From NCBI GenBank assembly GCA_964619935.1, contig CAZUGO010000087.1, positions 1-47,430 on the forward strand: a stretch of 47,430 nt of DNA. The letters run 5' to 3'. How positions within the stretch are numbered: the first letter of the stretch is position 1; every line of letters starts with the position of its first letter. The DNA comes from CAZUGO01 sp964619935 (GTDB lineage: Bacteria > Planctomycetota > Phycisphaerae > UBA1845 > CAIVHJ01). The notes under the pieces are model-generated. The model did no database searches. It was given only the letters and a program-made list of their open reading frames with translations, and was not told where the DNA came from. A program made the translations under genes and the position numbers. Below, in pieces: positions 41,825-47,430 of the stretch.

Positions 41825-44728
41825 CTAGTCGCACGGTCCCCAGGCCCCAAGCAGTTGGGCCAGGTCGGACGGGGCCACGGCTCCGTCGCCGTTAAAGTCC
41901 GCGGAGCAGCAATCCACCGGGCAGGTGCCCCAGGAACCGATCAACTGGGCCAGATCAGCCGGGCCGACGACGTGGTCGCCGTTGAGATCTTCGGGGCAGG
42001 TGCAGCGGTCGTCCAGGCCGCTGCCGTTGGGATCGCCGCTACAGGTGGTCAGGCATTGGAACGTTCCGGGGCAACAGTTCCGCGGCATTTCCTGGCAGGT
42101 GTCCACCTGGCCGTCGCCACTGGCATCGAAACAGCAGGCCCCGATCGGGCCGCACAGCGAGCCTTCGCCCGCGAAACTGCCGCCGAGCCCAGTGCACTCC
42201 CGGACACTGGTTTCGGCACAACTGTCGACGATGCCGTCGTTGTCGGAATCAAAGCAGCAGGCGCCCGGCGCACCACCCGGTTCGCAGTCGCAGCGGATCT
42301 GGATGTCGGCCCCGGGTTCGCTGATGACGGTCTGCACGCAGACGCCGCCCGGCGGGCAGGATCCGGCGCAAGTCGGCGGGGCGCCGACTTGAGAGACCAC
42401 GTGGCATTCATCGATGGTGGCGCGGCAGCCGCATTCCAGAACGGTCACGGCCCCGTTGGGGGCGACACTGACTTCGATCGGGAGACAGAAGCCATTGCCC
42501 TCTGGATCCTGGCAGTCGAAACGCTGTAGTGCGGCGCAGGGATCAGGTCCGCCGACGTTCGGCAATGGGCACAACGGTTCGAGGTCGGCGCAGGCACACG
42601 TGACCGCGGTGCCTTCGACCAGCTCGGAGGCGTTCACGGTGATCTCGTCGGTCAGCACACCATCCAGGAACACGCGGCATCCAGATTCTATCGGACACGG
42701 CCCGGTGCACGACAGGTGAATCTCGCCGGTGATTGGATCGGGCGTGACCTGGACCGGCCCACAACCGTCGTCAAAACAGTCGCACTGTTCTGCCGTGATC
42801 AGCGGCAGGCCCACGATGTTGGTGCCCACGCGCACCCGGCGGGCCCGGCAGCTTTCGCCCGGCCCGGCGGCGGTGCAGTCGATTTCCTGCAGGTTGCCGC
42901 ACAGCGCGTCGCCCAGCGGGCAGACCTCGGGATTGGCGCAGCCGCACTTGACTTGGTCACCGGGCTTCACGTCTGCATTGCCCACGTGGGTCCGGCCGGT
43001 GGTGTTGCCGTTGATCAAGATCTCGCAGGCGGTCCCTGGCGGGCACAGGCCCTGGCAGGACAGGTCAAATCCGCCGATGGGGTCCAAGGAGGTCGTCACC
43101 GGACCGCAGGTGTCATCGACGGCCGCCACGCAGTCGCATTCCTGGGCCACCGGTCGCGGACCGAACGGCCCGTCGACAATGTTCAGGCAGAAGGGTTCGC
43201 ATTCCACCAAACCGGAGTTGAAGCCGCACAGCTGCGGGCAATGCAATACGGCCTCGTCGGCACAAATGGAGTCCCAGGAGGTGTCGCAACAGAACGGGTC
43301 GGCGGCACACACGGTTGCCTGACAGGTCGGATCGTCGCAGCCGGGAACGCCGCTGGCAAAACAACAATCGCTGGGCAGGCAGTCGGTGAGCGCCAAGGGT
43401 TCGCAGATGGGCATTACCGGGCAGACATCATCGACTGCGCTGCATTCACACTCGATCTTGTCGCCGACCTCGACGTCGGCGGCCCCGATGGTGGTCAGAC
43501 CGGTCTCCTGGCCGTTGACCACCAACAGGCAATGGTCGCCTTTGGGGCAGTTGCCGAGACAGGACAGATTGAAACCGCTGCCGGGCTCCAGGGTGACGTC
43601 GACCGGCCCGCAGGCGCCGCCCTTGCCGCTGGCACATCCGCAGACACTCGCCAGCGGCCGCGGGCCCACCGCGGTATCGATGATGCTGACCGAGAACGGT
43701 TGGCAGGCCAACGGACCGGAGGGGCTGTCGTGGCAGATATCCGGGCACAACGCAGATGCGGCGCCGGCGCAGAGGCCGTCCCAGTTGGCCTCGCAGCAGA
43801 ACATGTCGGCGAGACAGACCGCCGACTCGCAGCCGGGGTCATCGCACCCCGGGGTGCCGTGCGCCGTACAGCAGTTGCTGAGTTCGCAATCGGTATTAGC
43901 CAGGGGTTCACAGATCGGCAACGGTGGGCAGGCGGCGGGCTCAGCCATGCAGCCGCATTTGATCTGGCTGCCCACAGCAACGTCCGACAACAGCACGCTC
44001 TGGGCGCCGCTGGGTTGTCCATCGATGAGGATGCCGCAGAGCTGACCGGGGGGGCATTGCCCCAGGCAGGCCAGTTCGTATTCCGCCCCTGGGGGGCCGT
44101 TCAACGCCATCGGAACCGGGATGACCTCGATGGGCCCGCAGGCGGTTTTTTCGACGTCGACGCAATCGCATTCCACGCCGACCAGCAGCGGCTGCTTGAA
44201 GATATCCTGTTGGACTTCCAGGCACAGCGGCAGGCAGTCGCCGCCTTCGCCGAGGCAGGCGCCCTCGAGGGCGCCGCAGAGGTTCAGCCCGGACGGTTCC
44301 GGGCAGCTCGCCACCAGCGGCACGCAATCGCAGCGAACCTCGTCTCCCAGGTCCAACTGGGCGGTATTGACGGTGGCGGCCTGGGCGGGGGTTCCGTTGA
44401 TCAGGACCTGGCAGCCACTGCCGGGCGGACACTGCCCGTTACAAGACAGGTTGTATCCACCGGATCCGTCGGGGGTCACGCCGACCGGGCCGCAGTCGGG
44501 CGTTTGGGTGCAGGCGCAGTTCTCGGCCACCGGCCCGCCATCATCCATGATTACGGCGAAGGGCCTGCAGGTCAGAGTGCCCAGCCCCGTGGCGCTGGGG
44601 ATCACCCCACAATCGGTCATCAGTAGCGGCTCGCAGATGGGTTCGGGCAAACATGGGGTGGTTTGGGCGTTAGCCGGAGCACTCCACAAGACACCAATCA
44701 GGATGATGCTCAACAGTCGAATTCTCAT
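41825..44728 (-). CDS. Large secreted cysteine-rich repeat protein with dockerin-like end
   Basis: A 967-residue exported protein with a signal peptide (MRIRLLSIILIGVLWSAPAN). It has about six repeats of one module: C-G-P-V-x-V-T-x-D, LSC-x-G-x-C-P-x-G-x-x-C-x-V-L-I-x-G, a strand, then G-D-x-V-x-C-x-C. Between them lie SDCC and LPSDCC-type blocks that look like short knotted domains. Two GACCFD units and two dockerin-like loops (GDHVVGPADLAQLIG, NGDGAVAPSDLAQLLG) end it. It is the longest of the four paralogues and starts with GGAGGGG upstream of the ATG. A surface or matrix protein with disulfide-stabilised repeats is likely. The absence of catalytic motifs does not exclude a binding role. 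Confidence 0.82.
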   Translation of the reverse strand: MRIRLLSIILIGVLWSAPANAQTTPCLPEPICEPLLMTDCGVIPSATGLGTLTCRPFAVIMDDGGPVAENCACTQTPDCGPVGVTPDGSGGYNLSCNGQCPPGSGCQVLINGTPAQAATVNTAQLDLGDEVRCDCVPLVASCPEPSGLNLCGALEGACLGEGGDCLPLCLEVQQDIFKQPLLVGVECDCVDVEKTACGPIEVIPVPMALNGPPGAEYELACLGQCPPGQLCGILIDGQPSGAQSVLLSDVAVGSQIKCGCMAEPAACPPLPICEPLANTDCELSNCCTAHGTPGCDDPGCESAVCLADMFCCEANWDGLCAGAASALCPDICHDSPSGPLACQPFSVSIIDTAVGPRPLASVCGCASGKGGACGPVDVTLEPGSGFNLSCLGNCPKGDHCLLVVNGQETGLTTIGAADVEVGDKIECECSAVDDVCPVMPICEPLALTDCLPSDCCFASGVPGCDDPTCQATVCAADPFCCDTSWDSICADEAVLHCPQLCGFNSGLVECEPFCLNIVDGPFGPRPVAQECDCVAAVDDTCGPVTTSLDPIGGFDLSCQGLCPPGTACEILINGNTTGRTHVGNADVKPGDQVKCGCANPEVCPLGDALCGNLQEIDCTAAGPGESCRARRVRVGTNIVGLPLITAEQCDCFDDGCGPVQVTPDPITGEIHLSCTGPCPIESGCRVFLDGVLTDEITVNASELVEGTAVTCACADLEPLCPLPNVGGPDPCAALQRFDCQDPEGNGFCLPIEVSVAPNGAVTVLECGCRATIDECHVVSQVGAPPTCAGSCPPGGVCVQTVISEPGADIQIRCDCEPGGAPGACCFDSDNDGIVDSCAETSVRECTGLGGSFAGEGSLCGPIGACCFDASGDGQVDTCQEMPRNCCPGTFQCLTTCSGDPNGSGLDDRCTCPEDLNGDHVVGPADLAQLIGSWGTCPVDCCSADFNGDGAVAPSDLAQLLGAWGPCD

Positions 44729-44962
44729 TGGACCCCTCCCCGGGTGAGCGCTGTGCACGTCGCCGTGCATGCCGTTACGGATATAAAGAACTGGAACCAG
44801 GAGTTCGATCCTGGACGATCCGGATGACCGGTCGAATCATCTGAGAGACAAGACCGGCAGACTGGTGCACAAGGCGGCCTGTGCATCTCTAACCCTCCAC
44901 CGCCCACAATGGCCCGGCAGGGCAATTGTGGATCAGGCGTTTGTATTCGTCAACTGGCGGCC

Positions 44963-46132
44963 CTAGGGGCACGCGCCCCAAGCGCCCAGCAGCAGCGGCA
45001 AGTCGTTGGCGTCGACCACACCATCACAGGTCAGGTCGGCGGAGCACGCCCCGGCACACGGGCCCCACTGGCCGAGCAGTTGGGCCAGATCCGCGGCGTT
45101 GACCACCCCGTTGCGCGCGAGGTCCGCCGGGCAGGTGCACTGATCATCGACGCCGTCACCATTGCCATCACCGGCGCAGGCCGCTCCCCGGCAGGCGCCG
45201 GGACAACATCCGTCAGGCATGTTCTGGCAGGTGTCGGCCGCGCCGTCGCCGTCGGCATCGTAGCAGCACGCGCCGGTCAGCCCGCATTCCGCGCCCGCAC
45301 CTTGGAACGAGCCGTTCGCCTGGGCGCATTCCAAGGAGCTGCCCAGGCCGCAGTCATCAATGAGCCCGTCGCCGTCGGCATCCAGACAGCAGGCGCCGAA
45401 GGGTTCGCACTCGCAACGCAGGATCAACTCGGGTCCGCCGGGCGCGTCGGTCACGGTCTCTAGGCAGGCATGGCCCTCCGCGCAGGGGCCGCCGCAGGTG
45501 GGGGCCGCTCCGGGCTCCAGCACAATGCGGCAATCCGTTGCCAGATCGGCGCAGGCGCACTCCAGAACCGTGACCGTTCCGCCCGCCGGATCAAACGCAA
45601 CCTCGATCGGCAGGCAGAAGCCGGTTCCTTCAGGATTCTGGCAGTCGAACGGCTGCAGTTCCGCACAGGGATCCGGGGCCCCGATGGTGGGCAGGTCACA
45701 AAGCGGCGTGATCGCCGGGCAACCGCAGGTCACCACCGTGCCAAGCACCAGCTCCGAGGCCTCAACCTGGGTGTCGTCGGTGAACACCCCATCGAGAAAC
45801 ACCCGGCACTGCGACTTGATCGGGCATTCCCCGGCGCAGGACAAGTGAATCTCGTTGCTGATGGGATCGGGCGTCACCTGCAGCGGACCGCAGCCGACCT
45901 CATCGAAGCAATCGCACTGTTCGGCGATGACCAGTGGCAGCCCGATGATGTCGCTTGCGATCCGAACCTGGTGCGGCCGGCAGAACTCGCCGGGAGCGCC
46001 ACCTTTGCACGCCACCGATTGCAGCGGTGTGCACAGCGTCTGGTCCAGGGGTTGTGGGCAGGGCTGCTGTCCATGGGCGGTCGTCGCGGACGCCGACAGC
46101 AGGGTCGTCCACACGAGCAAAGTGTTTCTCAT
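44963..46132 (-). CDS. Secreted cysteine-rich repeat protein with dockerin-like end
   Basis: A 389-residue exported protein with a signal peptide (MRNTLLVWTTLLSASATTAHG). It is a short version of the paralogue at 41825-44728: the run CDCFDEVGCGPLQVTPDPIS, LSCAGECPIKSQCRVFLDG, VTVLECACADL matches the same stretch of that protein closely. It then has GACCLDADGDGLIDDC and GACCYDADGDGAADTC units with D-x-D-G-D loops, and a dockerin-like pair (RNGVVNAADLAQLLG, TCDGVVDANDLPLLLG). AGGAGGAGG lies directly before the ATG. It probably shares function with its neighbours. Confidence 0.83.
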   Translation of the reverse strand: MRNTLLVWTTLLSASATTAHGQQPCPQPLDQTLCTPLQSVACKGGAPGEFCRPHQVRIASDIIGLPLVIAEQCDCFDEVGCGPLQVTPDPISNEIHLSCAGECPIKSQCRVFLDGVFTDDTQVEASELVLGTVVTCGCPAITPLCDLPTIGAPDPCAELQPFDCQNPEGTGFCLPIEVAFDPAGGTVTVLECACADLATDCRIVLEPGAAPTCGGPCAEGHACLETVTDAPGGPELILRCECEPFGACCLDADGDGLIDDCGLGSSLECAQANGSFQGAGAECGLTGACCYDADGDGAADTCQNMPDGCCPGACRGAACAGDGNGDGVDDQCTCPADLARNGVVNAADLAQLLGQWGPCAGACSADLTCDGVVDANDLPLLLGAWGACP

Positions 46133-46318
46133 CTCCTCCTCCTAAACGCGGGTGCGTGCAACCGCCGGGCCGAAACGACAAGCCGAGGAGCGCGTGCGCC
46201 GCGGGCTTGCCCACCGCAGCCAATCGCGCGCCGTCAGGCAACGCAGGTGAGGTAGGAGCGCACCAACAGAATCACGAAATGATCAGGCTTCATCATTGGC
46301 TCTCCCTCCGAACGCAGC

Positions 46319-46354
46319 GGGGCCCGGAAGGTTCTAGTGTTCCTTCCGGGCCCC
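46319..46354 (-). terminator. Hairpin terminator after the right-edge gene
   Basis: GGGGCCCGGAAGG (46319-46331) and CCTTCCGGGCCCC (46342-46354) form a perfect 13-bp stem with a 10-base loop, between the minus-strand gene ending at 46408 and the next minus-strand gene. No U-tract follows. Confidence 0.65.
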
Positions 46355-46407
46355 AGGTTGTCAACAGGTTTCGGCGGGCAGCACTCTGCCCGGATGCCGG
46401 ACGTCTG

Positions 46408-47430
46408 CTATGGGCACGCGCCCCACGCACCCAGCAGCATCGCCAGGTCGGCGGCGTTGACCACGCCGTCGCCGGTGAGGTCCGCCAGGCAACAGCCGCT
46501 GCACGCTCCCCAGCGGCCCAGCAGCAGCGCCAGGTCGGCGGCGTTAACCACGCCGTCGCCGTTGAGGTCGGCCGGACAGCTACAGCGCTCGTCCACGCCG
46601 TCGCCGTTGAGATCGCCGGTACAACCGGCGGCGCACTGGAAGCCGCCGGTGCAGCAGTTCTCGGGCATTTCCACGCAGGTGTCTTCGACGCCGTCACCGT
46701 CGGTATCGACGCAGCAGGCCCCAATGGGTCCGCAACTGCCGCCGCTCTGGAACACGCCGCCCAGGGCCGCACATTCCGCCGCGGACACGATTAGGCAACT
46801 GTCGTTGATCCCGTCCCCATCGGCGTCGAAGCAACAGGCGCCCGGTTCCGGCGCGCAGGTGCAGCACAGGTCGAACCCGCCGGTGACCGGGTTGGGGAGC
46901 AGGGTTTCCGCGCAGGTCTCACCCGGTGGGCAGTCGCCTACGCAGTGCGGCAGGGTCCCGTCCACCACCTCGACGTGGCATTGGTCCTGTCCGCGGCAGT
47001 CGCACTCCAGGGCGGTGACCGTCCCGGTGAGCGGATCGAAGTTCACGCAGGTCGGGAAGCACTGCTGTTCCGGGGTCTCCGGATCGGTGCACTCGGTGCC
47101 CTGCAGGTTGGTGCAGATGTCGGTGCCCGGCGGATTGGGCAGCGGGCAGACCACCACGTCCTGGCAGCCACACTTGATCTGGCTGTTGGGTTGCAGTTCG
47201 CTCGCAAACATCCGGGTCTGTCCGGTCGGATTCCCGTCGAGCAGGATCTGGCAGAAGGCCCCGATTGGGCAGGCGCCTGCGCAACTCAGGTTCCAGTCGA
47301 CGGGCGGATCGGCGATTGGCGTGACGGTCACCGGGCCGCAACTGTTATCGTCCAGCGGCACACAGTCGCAGAGTTCCGGGGTCGGGATCGGCGAGATCGG
47401 CCCCTGGGCCAAGCGCACGCAGAGCGGCCG
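46408..47430 (-). CDS. Secreted cysteine-rich repeat protein with dockerin-like end (partial at window edge)
   Basis: The C-terminal 340 or so residues of a fourth paralogue; its N-terminus and signal peptide lie beyond the window. It has one LSCAGACPIGAFCQILLDG module, a C-x-C strand region, GACCFDADGDGINDSC and GACCVDTDGDGVEDTC units, and a canonical dockerin-like pair (DLNGDGVVNAADLALLLG, DLTGDGVVNAADLAMLLG). The apparent start at 47418 is an internal codon, not the real start, because the module it lies in is incomplete. The gene order and strand match the other three. Confidence 0.8.
   Translation of the reverse strand, partial: RPLCVRLAQGPISPIPTPELCDCVPLDDNSCGPVTVTPIADPPVDWNLSCAGACPIGAFCQILLDGNPTGQTRMFASELQPNSQIKCGCQDVVVCPLPNPPGTDICTNLQGTECTDPETPEQQCFPTCVNFDPLTGTVTALECDCRGQDQCHVEVVDGTLPHCVGDCPPGETCAETLLPNPVTGGFDLCCTCAPEPGACCFDADGDGINDSCLIVSAAECAALGGVFQSGGSCGPIGACCVDTDGDGVEDTCVEMPENCCTGGFQCAAGCTGDLNGDGVDERCSCPADLNGDGVVNAADLALLLGRWGACSGCCLADLTGDGVVNAADLAMLLGAWGACP

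Overview
The window looks like chromosome of a high-GC planctomycete, most likely a member of Phycisphaerae or a close relative. Four things point there. Seven secreted proteins end in dockerin-like calcium-binding tandem repeats of the type D-L-N-G-D-G-x-V-x-A-A-D-L-A-x-L-L-G-x-W-G. There is an ECF sigma factor paired with a Ser/Thr kinase. GreA carries a very large N-terminal extension, as in other PVC bacteria. Large FG-GAP/VCBS surface proteins are also present. No rRNA, tRNA, CRISPR array, transposase or phage gene was seen.

Layout. 0.3-2.1 kb: kinase and overlapping ECF sigma gene (minus). 2.5-3.4 kb: two small heat-shock proteins (minus). 3.7-7.4 kb: a small CPXCG zinc-ribbon gene, then a divergent pair of redox genes. 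The first is a membrane-anchored peroxiredoxin-like protein whose reading frame is crossed by an in-frame TGA at the catalytic position (UxxC, a selenoprotein). The second is a secreted clan-CD protease-PDZ-thioredoxin fusion. 7.5-8.1 kb: a bacterial histone with a lysine-rich N-terminal tail, and a decayed C-terminal piece of homoserine dehydrogenase. 8.5-22 kb: secreted or surface proteins (subtilase, lipoprotein, VCBS protein, a secreted peptidylarginine-deiminase-like enzyme, a CRTAC1/ASPIC protein, an IPTL-CTERM protein), with a Maf pyrophosphatase and a PYROXD2-like oxidoreductase between them. 22-32.6 kb: a glycoconjugate locus (epimerase, formyltransferase, undecaprenyl-phosphate-type GT2, DegT aminotransferase and three large GT-C-like membrane proteins). 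It resembles a split arn pathway. 32.7-33.8 kb: selD, itself with an in-frame TGA (Sec). 33.8-37 kb: zinc-ribbon membrane protein, STAS protein, giant GreA. 37-39.2 kb: two exported proteins separated by an AT-rich patch with palindromes. 39.7 kb to the right edge: an array of four paralogous, very cysteine-rich secreted proteins, all on the minus strand; the last runs off the window.

The main signals are the selenium theme and the histone. Two separate genes, selD and the peroxiredoxin-like gene, need UGA read as selenocysteine. Each UGA is followed by a bSECIS-like hairpin, and simple ORF calling splits or truncates both genes. A composite ~22-bp-unit repeat occurs twice, in opposite orientations, in otherwise empty intergenic regions. 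Functional calls come from reading motifs by eye; no database search was run.
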